DNA of 59,738 nucleotides from Hyphomicrobiales bacterium (GTDB lineage Bacteria > Pseudomonadota > Alphaproteobacteria > Rhizobiales > Methyloligellaceae), in contig JAJFHO010000197.1 of assembly GCA_021775575.1 (NCBI GenBank), forward strand, positions 1 to 59,738, given 5' to 3'. Below, piece by piece: positions 11,326 through 19,381 of this stretch. The translations under genes and the position numbers were made by a program. Every line of letters begins with the position of its first letter. The stretch's first letter is position 1. The notes beneath the pieces were generated by a model. It saw only the letters and a program-made list of their open reading frames with translations, ran no database searches and was not told the DNA's origin.

Positions 11326-11547
11326 CCGGGCATGGCAAGGCTGAAGGCCCGGCAAGGCAGAGCCGCCGCTGTCATGGCTCTAACAGCGACGGCTCCGAAC
11401 GCTTCGGCTATTCTGGACAGAACGGGGTGGCGTCCTGTCCGAGACCTCCCGAAGCGCTCTGGCGGGTGCCTGCCCAAAGCGGGGTCGGCAGGCCCCGTCG
11501 GGGTTTGCGTCTGTGATCGGACCGGGCGCGATGCGGCCGGGTCGATC
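11326..11547. repeat. Array of consecutive palindromes in the nuoA upstream region
   Basis: The gene-free stretch 11122-11627 contains, in a row: CCGGGC/GCCCGG (11326-11331 with 11347-11352); a 13-bp stem 11360-11372 with 11383-11395 (loop 10, one mispair); nested stems CGCTTCGG/CCGAAGCG (11400-11407 with 11449-11456) around GGACAG/CTGTCC (11415-11420 with 11435-11440); GCCTGCC/GGCAGGC (11468-11474 with 11487-11493); and an imperfect GATC-ended palindrome at 11515-11547. The single mispair of the 13-bp stem is C-A on plus but a tolerated G-U on minus, which favours a minus-strand RNA. No convincing coding frame and no T-tract was seen. It could be a mosaic palindromic repeat of the RIME/REP kind or a structured RNA. 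Confidence 0.6.
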
Positions 11548-11627
11548 ATGCGCCAAGAAGGGTTGTTTCAGTTATTCCGATGCGCTAAGCGCGCGTCTCG
11601 TTACACCGGAACAATCGGCGGCTTGTC

Positions 11628-12665
11628 ATGATGGCGATATCTCCCGGCGCGGTTTGCCGACCGGATGATCTGGAGGGCGCCCGGCGCGTGACAGCAGAGC
11701 AACACCCGCCGCTCTTTCATCCGCGCGCACCATGGTGGGGCGGCGATCTGCAGACGCTCCGCAACTGGCTGGTGCCAGGTGAACCCGAATTGCCCGGTAC
11801 ATCGGAACGGTTAATCTTGCCGCTGGGCGACGGCAGCGGCGACAGGCTGGCGGCCATGCTTGATACGCCCGGCCACCCGGGAGAAGGGCCGCTGGTGGTT
11901 ATGCTCCACGGCCTCACCGGATGCGAGGACAGCGCCTATATTCGCGCCAGCGCAGCCTTTCACCTGAACAGGAGGAGACGCGTGCTGCGGCTCAATCTGC
12001 GTGGCGCGGGCCCTTCGCGGCCCGTCTGCGGCGGGCATTATCACGCCGGCTGCGCATCCGATATCCGCGACGCGCTCACCATGCTCGACAGCACTCTTGT
12101 GTCGCAAGGGTTGGTGCTGATCGGTTTTTCGCTGGGCGGGAATGTGCTGATCAACCTGATGGCCGGCCAGGCGGCCGAGCTGCCGGTGCGCGGCCTGGCC
12201 ACGGTGTCGGCCCCCATCGAACCTGCCCAGGCGGCGCGGCGTCTCATGGCGCGGCGCAATACCGTCTATCACGCATGGCTGTTGTCCCGGATGAAGAAGG
12301 AAAGCACAGCAGCCGGTGCGCGGCTCAGCGAGGCCGAACGCGCCGCGATTCACCAGGCCCGGACAATCCGGGACTATGACGATGGCTTCATAGCGCCGCG
12401 CAACGGCTTTTCCGGTGCGGACGACTATTATGCCGGCACTGCGGGCGCTCGTGTCGCCCGCAATATTCGCGTGCCCACACTGATGATCCACGCCCGCGAC
12501 GATCCCTGGATCCCTGCTGACCCCTATGAGGCGCTGGAGAAGCGATGCCCGCCCAATATCCGCGTGATTTTGTCGCCGGGCGGCGGCCATGTCGGATTCC
12601 ACGCGAGCGGTCACGCCGAAACCTGGCACGACCGGTGCCTGGATGCATTTTTGGCCTCGCTGTAA
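11628..12665 (+). CDS. YheT/ABHD-type alpha/beta-fold hydrolase
   Basis: 345-residue soluble hydrolase of the COG0429 (YheT, ABHD1/3) family. Oxyanion motif HGLTG at 94-98; nucleophile elbow GFSLGGN with S168; acid residue D291 or D292 in HARDDPWIP; H321 in GGGHVGF. A family N-terminal signature (HPRAPWWGGDLQTL) is present. Substrates are poorly known in bacteria; esters or acylglycerols are plausible. Two ATGs in tandem (11628, 11631) and no good ribosome site, so the start is uncertain. It is convergent with nosX, 41 bases apart, and lies alone on the plus strand. Confidence 0.85.
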   Translation: MMAISPGAVCRPDDLEGARRVTAEQHPPLFHPRAPWWGGDLQTLRNWLVPGEPELPGTSERLILPLGDGSGDRLAAMLDTPGHPGEGPLVVMLHGLTGCEDSAYIRASAAFHLNRRRRVLRLNLRGAGPSRPVCGGHYHAGCASDIRDALTMLDSTLVSQGLVLIGFSLGGNVLINLMAGQAAELPVRGLATVSAPIEPAQAARRLMARRNTVYHAWLLSRMKKESTAAGARLSEAERAAIHQARTIRDYDDGFIAPRNGFSGADDYYAGTAGARVARNIRVPTLMIHARDDPWIPADPYEALEKRCPPNIRVILSPGGGHVGFHASGHAETWHDRCLDAFLASL

Positions 12666-12706
12666 TAGACCGTGCCGTCAGTCCTCGAAGCGGCGGCGTG
12701 CAACCT

Positions 12707-13717
12707 CTACGCCTGCGCTTCAAGCCAGGCTCCCCGCAGATCAAGAGCGGCCACCCGCAATCCGGGTGTCTTGCGGACAATGTGGCGAATATTGCGCCAA
12801 TCCGTCACCGCCAGGGCCGTCGAGAAGGCGTCCGCCAGGGTCGCGTTGGAGGCCGTGACCGTAACGCTCCGGTACAGGGTGGCGCACTGGCCCGTGCGTG
12901 GATCGAGCAGATGATGGAATTTTCCCGACGGCTCGAAGGGTGTGCCCAGCGGCGCCGACGTCGCTACGGCCCTGTCAATCAGCTCGATTTTGCGGATGAT
13001 CTCATCTTTGGCGCCGGGCGAATGAATGCCGACGCGCCAGGGGCGGCCAGACGGGTGAGCGCCAAGCCCCCTCGTCTCGCCCAGATCGAGGAGAATGTGA
13101 TCCAGGCCCTCGGCGCGCAGCATGTCCGCGATCCGGTCGGTGATATAGCCTTGCGCGATACCATTCAGGCTGAGCGCCATGCCGGGCCGCTCGAAGGCGA
13201 TCCGGTCGGATGCAAGCGCGACGGCGCGATAGTCGACAAGCTCCAGAACGCGCGCGATATCGCGCGAGGCGAGCCCCTGCCCTGCGCCTGGATGGCGCGC
13301 GAAATGCTCCGCATAGTGCAGCCAAAGCGGCTGGATGGTCGGGTCGAACGCCCCATCCGTTGCAGCCGCGACTCCCTTCGCCTCGCTCACCAGGCGGATG
13401 AGGTCGAGGGGAGGATTGCGAAGCTCGCCATGCCGGTTCAGCCGGGAAAGCGCCGATTCGCTCTGGTGGAGGCTGAACACCGCCTCGAGCCGGCGCAACT
13501 CGGTGACCGCTTGCCGCAGGATGGTCCGCGCGGCGTCTCTGTCGGTTGAATAGAGCTTGATTTCGGCCGGCGCGCCGAGCGCAATTCCGCGCCACGAAAC
13601 AGGCTCAAGAGGCTCCGCCGCCGCATAGCCGTGCGACGGCAGCAGAGCGGAGCCGCACGCGGCAGCCGCGATCTTCAGCATCCGCCGCCGGGTGACGATT
13701 TCGGGTCCGCGTGACAT
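12707..13717 (-). CDS. nosX: NosX, periplasmic FAD:protein FMN transferase (ApbE family)
   Basis: 336-residue ApbE-type flavin transferase with a twin-arginine signal (TRRRMLKIAAAACG at 9-22). It should attach FMN to a threonine of NosR in the periplasm. ApbE landmarks are present: SLNGIAQGYITDRIAD for flavin binding, HHLLDPRTG and, near the C-terminus, ASNATLADAFSTALAV with the metal-binding Asp/Thr. It is the last gene of the nos operon; its ATG shares one base with the nosL stop (TGATG). The acceptor site SGAT in NosR, encoded in the same operon, supports the assignment over a general ApbE. Confidence 0.92.
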   Translation of the reverse strand: MSRGPEIVTRRRMLKIAAAACGSALLPSHGYAAAEPLEPVSWRGIALGAPAEIKLYSTDRDAARTILRQAVTELRRLEAVFSLHQSESALSRLNRHGELRNPPLDLIRLVSEAKGVAAATDGAFDPTIQPLWLHYAEHFARHPGAGQGLASRDIARVLELVDYRAVALASDRIAFERPGMALSLNGIAQGYITDRIADMLRAEGLDHILLDLGETRGLGAHPSGRPWRVGIHSPGAKDEIIRKIELIDRAVATSAPLGTPFEPSGKFHHLLDPRTGQCATLYRSVTVTASNATLADAFSTALAVTDWRNIRHIVRKTPGLRVAALDLRGAWLEAQA

Positions 13718-14289
13718 CAGCTATCTCCACCGCTCTTCTTGGGTCCATGGTGGCCTATATGCCGGTCGCCGGTCGTGGGCGCGGTGTCGTCACCCAGCAC
13801 ATAGTCCTCCGGAACTTGCGAGAAATCGGCGACAATGCCGCCATGTTGGGCGATGAAGGCAGCGGCGGCGTCTTGCGTGGCGAAGGGCACGGTCTCCTTG
13901 AGCCCCATCCCGCCCTTGCGCGCGCTGTCGAGCACGAAATAGGCCTTTCTGGCGTCGATCCACGTCCCCGGCTCGGGCGCGCTCCAGTTGGCCGCCTTGC
14001 CCATATCGTTGACGTAGATGGCGCGCACATTCTTGGTTTCACCCGGCAGCTTCATGAAGGCAAAGGCATCGCGCACCGAGCTGAACCAATAGGGCTCGGC
14101 TCGGCCTTCGACAAAAATCTGTGCCTTGGGTCCTGAATGATCCGCCACGATCATCCGGCAAAAATGGCCCACCGCATCGCGCGTCAGTTCACGCGGGCCC
14201 GGCAACTCCGCGCCGGTCTCGCCATAGCAGCCCGAAAGCGCCAGCATCGCGGCCGTGCAAAGGAGAAAGTGCTGAACAGCTTTTCTCAT
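13717..14289 (-). CDS. nosL: NosL, copper-chaperone lipoprotein for NosZ
   Basis: 190-residue outer-membrane-type lipoprotein: signal peptide with lipobox LSGC and lipidated C21. The mature part keeps the Cu(I)-binding C-x-M motif in HFCRMIVADHSGPKAQIF. NosL delivers copper to apo-NosZ, working with NosDFY. The C-terminus is an unusual His/Gly/Lys-rich tail (DRHIGHHGPKKSGG) that could add metal affinity; this is inference. It overlaps nosY by 4 bases. Confidence 0.93.
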   Translation of the reverse strand: MRKAVQHFLLCTAAMLALSGCYGETGAELPGPRELTRDAVGHFCRMIVADHSGPKAQIFVEGRAEPYWFSSVRDAFAFMKLPGETKNVRAIYVNDMGKAANWSAPEPGTWIDARKAYFVLDSARKGGMGLKETVPFATQDAAAAFIAQHGGIVADFSQVPEDYVLGDDTAPTTGDRHIGHHGPKKSGGDS

Positions 14290-15113
14290 GGTTCGCTCGC
14301 TCCAAAACGAATATAGGCCAAAAGGCCCGCCACAATGGCCCAGGCGGCCATGGCGCCAAGGGCCAGGGTCGGGGACGCCGCCGATGTCATGCCGGGTCCG
14401 GCCAGCCCGGCAACGGCGCTGACGCTGTCGAATTGGGTCAGATTGAACACACGAAAGGCATCCGCCGGATTCAGGATCAACAGGCCGGCGAAAACCCGCT
14501 CGCCGATCACATGGGATGCGTCGGCCAGCAGAACGCCCAGGAGGACCAGATCATATAGCAGAACCATGCCCAGCCAGAGAGCTATCGCCAGACCGGCGGC
14601 AGTCGCGCGCTCACGGGCAAATGCACTCAGCAGATAGCCAAGCATCAGAAACACCGCGCCAAGCAATATCGAACTGCCGACCAGCGCAAGCAAGGCAAGG
14701 AGATCGCCGGGGGCGGTATCGGTGAGCATGGCGACAGCCATGGCTGCGGCGCCATATCCAATGATGATGGCCACTGAAAGGATGGCGAGATGGCCGAGAA
14801 ACTTGCCGGCAATCAACTGCCATCGCGATACCGGATAGGCGAGAAGCAATAGCAATGTGCCGCGCTCGGCCTCGCCAACGATGGCATCATAAGACAACAT
14901 AAGCGCGATCAGCGGCACGAGGTAGACAGACAGGCTGGAGAGACTGGTCACAGTCACGGCAAGACTTGTGGTGCTTGTCGTCCCAACCGGCGCGGAGCCC
15001 AGAAAGGTCACCGCGAGCGTAAGGCCGGCCAGCAGCAAAACAGCCGCCGCGATCCAGCGATTGCGCAACCCGTCGCGAAACTCCTTCACCGCGAGTATGA
15101 CGGACACCCTCAT
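14286..15113 (-). CDS. nosY: NosY, membrane subunit of the NosDFY ABC transporter
   Basis: 275-residue integral membrane protein with about six predicted helices, ABC-2 type. With NosF it powers conformational changes that NosD passes to NosL/NosZ during copper-site assembly. Motif EAERGTLLLLLAYPVSRWQLIAGK near 80-103 is typical. The ATG at 15113 overlaps the nosF stop (ATGA) and the stop overlaps nosL the same way. Confidence 0.93.
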   Translation of the reverse strand: MRVSVILAVKEFRDGLRNRWIAAAVLLLAGLTLAVTFLGSAPVGTTSTTSLAVTVTSLSSLSVYLVPLIALMLSYDAIVGEAERGTLLLLLAYPVSRWQLIAGKFLGHLAILSVAIIIGYGAAAMAVAMLTDTAPGDLLALLALVGSSILLGAVFLMLGYLLSAFARERATAAGLAIALWLGMVLLYDLVLLGVLLADASHVIGERVFAGLLILNPADAFRVFNLTQFDSVSAVAGLAGPGMTSAASPTLALGAMAAWAIVAGLLAYIRFGASEP

Positions 15114-16099
15114 TTGCGCACCCTCCCCGACGCAAAATGCGCATAAATATCGTCGAGGCAGGTTGAGCGGACCTCGATGTCCTCGACGGATGCATCGGCG
15201 TTCATAATTTCCCGGATCAGCGCCATCTTCTCCGCCTCCGGACAGGCCAGATCGATATGGCCGGCACCTACCGGCGTCACCGTACAGCGCTCGCCCAGCC
15301 GGCGTATCATGGATTGAACCCGGTCCGGCGGCAGCGTGAGACGGATATGAACCGGCAAACCTGCTTCGCGCTGCAGCGCGCTCAAGGTGCCGAGCGCGGA
15401 AACGGTACCGCTTTGGAGAATGGCGTAGCGCCCGGCGCGCGCCTCGATTTCGGTGAGCGCGTGCGACGAGATGACGACGGTGACGCCGGCCTCGCTGAAG
15501 CTGCGCAGAATATCGAAGAAACGCCGCCGCAGCGCCGGATCGAGCCCCGTCGTCGGTTCATCCAGAATGAGAAGCCGCGGATTGCCGAGCAGGGCCTGGG
15601 CGAGACCGAGGCGCTGACGCATGCCCTTGGAATAGGTCCGCACGCGTTTGGACGCGGCCTCGGTGAGACCGACGCGATCCAGCAATGGGGCGCAATCTGA
15701 GGCTGGAATGCCCTTCAGCCGCGCGTAGAAGGCCAGCACCTCCGCGCCCGTCATCGCATCGTGAAAGGACACATTCTCAGGCAGGAAGCCAATGCCGGCC
15801 CGAACGGCGCGAAATGTGCGTGTGGCCGGATCGAATCCATCGATCGTGACCCTGCCGCCGTTTGGGCGAACCAATCCGAGCATCAGCTTGAACAGCGTCG
15901 TCTTGCCGGCGCCGTTTGGACCCAGCAGCGCCAGGCACTCGCCCGGAGCGATATCGAGGCTGATATCCCTGACGACCGGCTGGCGCCCATACTGCTTCGA
16001 CACCCGGTCGAGCTGGATACCGAGTCCGTCCTGGCGCGCCGCCACGGGGCTGGAGCGCAGATTTTCCGGCGTCGCGATCATTCTGCGGTCCGCGGCCAT
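15110..16099 (-). CDS. nosF: NosF, ATPase of the NosDFY ABC transporter
   Basis: 329-residue ABC ATPase. Walker A GPNGAGKTT at 60-68, signature YSKGMRQRLGLAQALL, Walker B LLILDEPTTGLDP and switch His in VVISSHALTEIEA. About 25 residues N-terminal to the ABC domain are extra relative to many NosF proteins, so a later start cannot be excluded, but the ATG at 16099 is only one base from the nosD stop. The C-terminal domain of about 90 residues is typical of NosF. Confidence 0.94.
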   Translation of the reverse strand: MAADRRMIATPENLRSSPVAARQDGLGIQLDRVSKQYGRQPVVRDISLDIAPGECLALLGPNGAGKTTLFKLMLGLVRPNGGRVTIDGFDPATRTFRAVRAGIGFLPENVSFHDAMTGAEVLAFYARLKGIPASDCAPLLDRVGLTEAASKRVRTYSKGMRQRLGLAQALLGNPRLLILDEPTTGLDPALRRRFFDILRSFSEAGVTVVISSHALTEIEARAGRYAILQSGTVSALGTLSALQREAGLPVHIRLTLPPDRVQSMIRRLGERCTVTPVGAGHIDLACPEAEKMALIREIMNADASVEDIEVRSTCLDDIYAHFASGRVRK

Positions 16100-16100
16100 G

Positions 16101-17393
16101 TCAGCGCTCCGTGCCGGCCGGCGCTTGCGGGGGAAGCATAAGCGGCGCGCTGTCTCGCACGCCGCCGGGATAGAGCGCCGGAAAGGCCGACTGGCCCCAG
16201 CGCAGAACTTGCAAGGCCGGGCTCGTCAGCAGGAGTTTCGCCGAAGGATGCCGCCAGACCAGCTGATCGACCAGATCGTTTGGCTTGTAGGGCCGGTCCG
16301 CCAGCCCGTCGCCGTTGAGATCGAAGGCCGGATTGTCGCTCCAATAGTTGCCGCGCCCCTTTTCGGACCATTCGACAAAGCGCGAGCCGACATACTTGAC
16401 CTGCGTGCGGTTGGCCAGGAAGGCGTTGCCGGAAATTACGTTGCGCTCGGAACCGGCGGTAAAATGAATGCCGATGCCGCATCCCTCGAACCAGTTGTCG
16501 CGAAAGACGTTCCGGTTCGCATTGTAAATGAATACGCATTTTTGCGCGCCGCCCGTAACGGCGTTGCCCACGAATTGCGACCGGTTGGTATAGTTGAGCA
16601 AAATGCCGTGGTCCCGGTCACCTTCGGAGCGGTTGCCCGTCACAAGGATATGCGAGGAATACATGATGGCAAAACCCAGATGGTTGCCTTGCGAGATATT
16701 CCAGCTGACCTCGCTGTCATTCGTGTACATGTAGTGCACGCCAAAGCGCACATCGCGCAAAAGATTGCGCCGGAAGATGTTGCGCTTGCTGGTGGTCACG
16801 AAAATGCCGTCGCGTCCCCCCGTTATCTCGTTACCTTCGATGATCGAGCCAGGCGTATTCCAGAGTTGTATACCGTTGCCCCTCTCGTTGAGACGTAAAT
16901 CCCGACGGCCCTCGATCACATTGCCGACAACCCGGGCGTCGTCGGGGCCTTTCAGATAAATGCCGATCAGGTTTCCGATCAGCCGGTTGCCTGCAATCAG
17001 GGCCCGGTCCCCATTCGGCGTAATGAAGATTCCGGCGTCCTCGGTTTCGAGCAGGCCGCCTGACCCTCTTACCTCGATGCCGCGTATGGTTACATCGGGC
17101 GCATCCACCGTTACGGCCCGGCCCTCGCCGCCGCCGTCGATGACGGCGCCCGGCTCACCGTTGAGTTCAACGGACTTGCCGATGATCAGTCCGCCCCGAT
17201 GCACTCCGGCAAGCAGCCTCAGCTCATCTCCCGGCATGGCAAGGGTGAGCGCTTCGGCGAGGCGCCCATGCCCTGCTTCTACGGTTAAGGTAGAAGCTGC
17301 GCCCGCGCATGGCAGGGCCGCGCTTGCGGCAAGCCAGACCGCAAGGCCTGGTGCCGCAACGCCGCCCGACAAACGTGGACGCAGCATCTTCAT
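16101..17393 (-). CDS. nosD: NosD, periplasmic beta-helix copper-maturation protein
   Basis: 430-residue exported protein: a hydrophobic signal peptide (about 1-33, ending near GAAS) followed by a right-handed parallel beta-helix made of repeated short G-N-x-I/F turns (for example GNRLIGNLIGIYLKG, GNEITGGRDGIFV). It docks on NosY in the periplasm and hands over NosL and NosZ. The frame is open further upstream, inside nosZ, but the ATG at 17393 shares one base with the nosZ stop (TAATG) and gives a good signal peptide. Confidence 0.93.
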   Translation of the reverse strand: MKMLRPRLSGGVAAPGLAVWLAASAALPCAGAASTLTVEAGHGRLAEALTLAMPGDELRLLAGVHRGGLIIGKSVELNGEPGAVIDGGGEGRAVTVDAPDVTIRGIEVRGSGGLLETEDAGIFITPNGDRALIAGNRLIGNLIGIYLKGPDDARVVGNVIEGRRDLRLNERGNGIQLWNTPGSIIEGNEITGGRDGIFVTTSKRNIFRRNLLRDVRFGVHYMYTNDSEVSWNISQGNHLGFAIMYSSHILVTGNRSEGDRDHGILLNYTNRSQFVGNAVTGGAQKCVFIYNANRNVFRDNWFEGCGIGIHFTAGSERNVISGNAFLANRTQVKYVGSRFVEWSEKGRGNYWSDNPAFDLNGDGLADRPYKPNDLVDQLVWRHPSAKLLLTSPALQVLRWGQSAFPALYPGGVRDSAPLMLPPQAPAGTER

Positions 17394-19339
17394 TACGAGG
17401 CTCTGGGCTCCACCAGCATCCGCCCGCGCATTTCCATATGCAGCGCATGGCAGAACCACTGGCAATAGAACCAGTGCACGCCGGGTCTGTCGGCGGTGAA
17501 TGTCACAGAAGCGGTGGCCTGCCCCGGGATCTCCATGGCGATACCATAATTCGCCAGACAGAAACCGTGAGTGAGGTCATCCACATCATCCATATTGGTG
17601 ACGTAGACTGTGACCTCGTCGCCTTGCTTCACGGTGAATTTCTCAAGGCTGAATTTGGGCGCGACCGAGTGCATGTAGACCCGCACCTTGTTGCCGTCAC
17701 GGATCACATGCTCGCCCCAGTCGAGATCGACGCCATCCTTTTTAGCCTGCTGGCGCGCATCTTCCCACGTCGGGTCGTTGCGGTCCCAGACATTCTTCGG
17801 ATTGACGATATCGGCCCGGACGATGATGCAATCATGCGGTTCGGCGAAAGTCGGACCGTCATGCACCACCTTCATCGTATCACCGGTAATGTCTATCAGC
17901 TGCTCATTCTCCGGCTTGAGCGGACCCACATTTATGAAACGGTCCTTGGAGAATTTATTGAGCGATACCAGCCATTTACCGTCACTTTCCTTGGTCTCTC
18001 CCATCGAGGAATGATTGTGTCCGGGCTGATACTGGACGTCCACCTTGTGAATGATCGGGTTGACCTTCTTGCCTTTGAAGGCCTCGATCGCCTTGCCGAT
18101 ATTCCACTTGGCCACCTGGCTGTCGAGGAACAGCGTAGTGTAGCAGTTACCCTTATTGTCGAAGGCCGTATGCAATGGCCCAAGTCCCAGTTCAGGCTCC
18201 GCGACGATGCAGTCGCGCGGCTTGATTTTGTCGGCGAAGACATCCGGCAGCTTGGTCACATCGATGACCGACACGGTTGGCGAAAGCTTGCCGTTGATGA
18301 CCACATGGCGGCCGTCAGGGGCCGTATTGCAGCCGTGCGGGCTGTTCGAGATCGGGATGTAGCGGGTGTATTTCGAACCCTTCTGCCCGTTGAGAACCGG
18401 CACACCGCTGATCTTCTTGACGTCGCCTTTCTTGACCGCCGCCTCGATAGCCTTGATGTCGAACACCACGGCCCAGTCCTGCTCGCTGGAAGTCATTTCC
18501 TCGAGCGTTACGCCTTCCTCACTGTTGTAGCAGGTGGAGAATGCGTAGAGACCTTGATAGTCCGCGTCGCAATTGTCGAGATTGCCGTCGACGATGACCT
18601 GCCAGGCGACCTCCATCTTCTCGCCGTCGATAGCGGTGAAGACCGAGTGATATTTCGACGGGTCGTCCAGGATCTGTCCATCATTGGGGAGCGGGATCCG
18701 GTGTTCGCCATTGGCAAAGACATAGCCCGTCTTGGGGTATTTCTGCGGCCGCAGCCCGTGGATATCGGCCGCGTTGGGGATCTCGATGATCTTGTCGCAC
18801 TTCATGACGTCGCAGCGCACCCGCGCAACCCGCGTGTTTGCCTTGTCGTTCATGAACAGATAGCGGCCGTCATATGTGCCGTCGGTGAAGGACATATGCG
18901 GGTGATGCAGATCGCCATTGGTCCACATGCCGCCATTCGACTCGAGATACTTTTTGGTTTCGGGAAGCAGTCCCTCGGACAGGATCTTCAGGCTTTCATT
19001 GGTCTGTCCCCAGCCGGTGGCGCTGCAGCGGTTGAAAACCGGGACGCGCATCAGCTCGCGCATTGAGGGTACGCCGATGATACGAAGCTCGCCGGACTGC
19101 CCGCTCGACCAAAAGCCGTAATATTCATCGAGTTGGCCCGGCCCCACATACGCTTTGCCGGCCTCGGCCGCCTTTGCCTGCGGGGCATCAAGCAGTGATC
19201 CCGCCAGCATACCGCCGGTCGCTCCACCGGCCGCCGCAAGCGCGCTTACCGCGGCGAGTTTCGCCGGGCTTTTGAGAACGTCGCGCCGATTGGGCAAGTT
19301 CTTCGTCTTCTGTTCCTTTAAATGTTTTAGGTTTGCCAT
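17393..19339 (-). CDS. nosZ: Nitrous-oxide reductase NosZ, clade I (Tat-exported)
   Basis: 648-residue periplasmic copper enzyme reducing N2O to N2. N-terminal twin-arginine signal (NRRDVLKS, R18-R19) followed by a hydrophobic stretch, which marks clade I. CuZ histidine motifs are readable in order: [36 protein letters not shown]. The C-terminal cupredoxin CuA site is complete: H591, C626, W628, C630, H634 and M637. Ribosome site GGAG before the ATG at 19339. It follows nosR by 42 bases. No key residue is missing, so an active enzyme is expected. Confidence 0.98.
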   Translation of the reverse strand: MANLKHLKEQKTKNLPNRRDVLKSPAKLAAVSALAAAGGATGGMLAGSLLDAPQAKAAEAGKAYVGPGQLDEYYGFWSSGQSGELRIIGVPSMRELMRVPVFNRCSATGWGQTNESLKILSEGLLPETKKYLESNGGMWTNGDLHHPHMSFTDGTYDGRYLFMNDKANTRVARVRCDVMKCDKIIEIPNAADIHGLRPQKYPKTGYVFANGEHRIPLPNDGQILDDPSKYHSVFTAIDGEKMEVAWQVIVDGNLDNCDADYQGLYAFSTCYNSEEGVTLEEMTSSEQDWAVVFDIKAIEAAVKKGDVKKISGVPVLNGQKGSKYTRYIPISNSPHGCNTAPDGRHVVINGKLSPTVSVIDVTKLPDVFADKIKPRDCIVAEPELGLGPLHTAFDNKGNCYTTLFLDSQVAKWNIGKAIEAFKGKKVNPIIHKVDVQYQPGHNHSSMGETKESDGKWLVSLNKFSKDRFINVGPLKPENEQLIDITGDTMKVVHDGPTFAEPHDCIIVRADIVNPKNVWDRNDPTWEDARQQAKKDGVDLDWGEHVIRDGNKVRVYMHSVAPKFSLEKFTVKQGDEVTVYVTNMDDVDDLTHGFCLANYGIAMEIPGQATASVTFTADRPGVHWFYCQWFCHALHMEMRGRMLVEPRAS

Positions 19340-19381
19340 AACCTTGCTCCTTCCACTTCAACTTTTGCCAAAATCAAAACC

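Noticed and set aside
11395-11520. Cobalamin riboswitch, because of GAGACCT and GCCTGCC near each other.
   Set aside because: The B12-box order and the other conserved parts of the riboswitch are not there, and the downstream genes are not cobalamin-related.
11332-11631. 99-codon plus-strand frame and 78-codon minus-strand frame in the nuoA-hydrolase gap.
   Set aside because: No family match, no ribosome site, and the frames cross the palindrome array; treated as non-coding.
12545-13549. 334-codon plus-strand frame overlapping the hydrolase end and nosX.
   Set aside because: Arg/Gly/Pro-rich and antisense to nosX, which has its Tat signal and ApbE motifs intact.
17309-19066. 585-codon plus-strand frame opposite nosZ.
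   Set aside because: Antisense to a complete nosZ with all copper ligands; no start context or recognisable domain.
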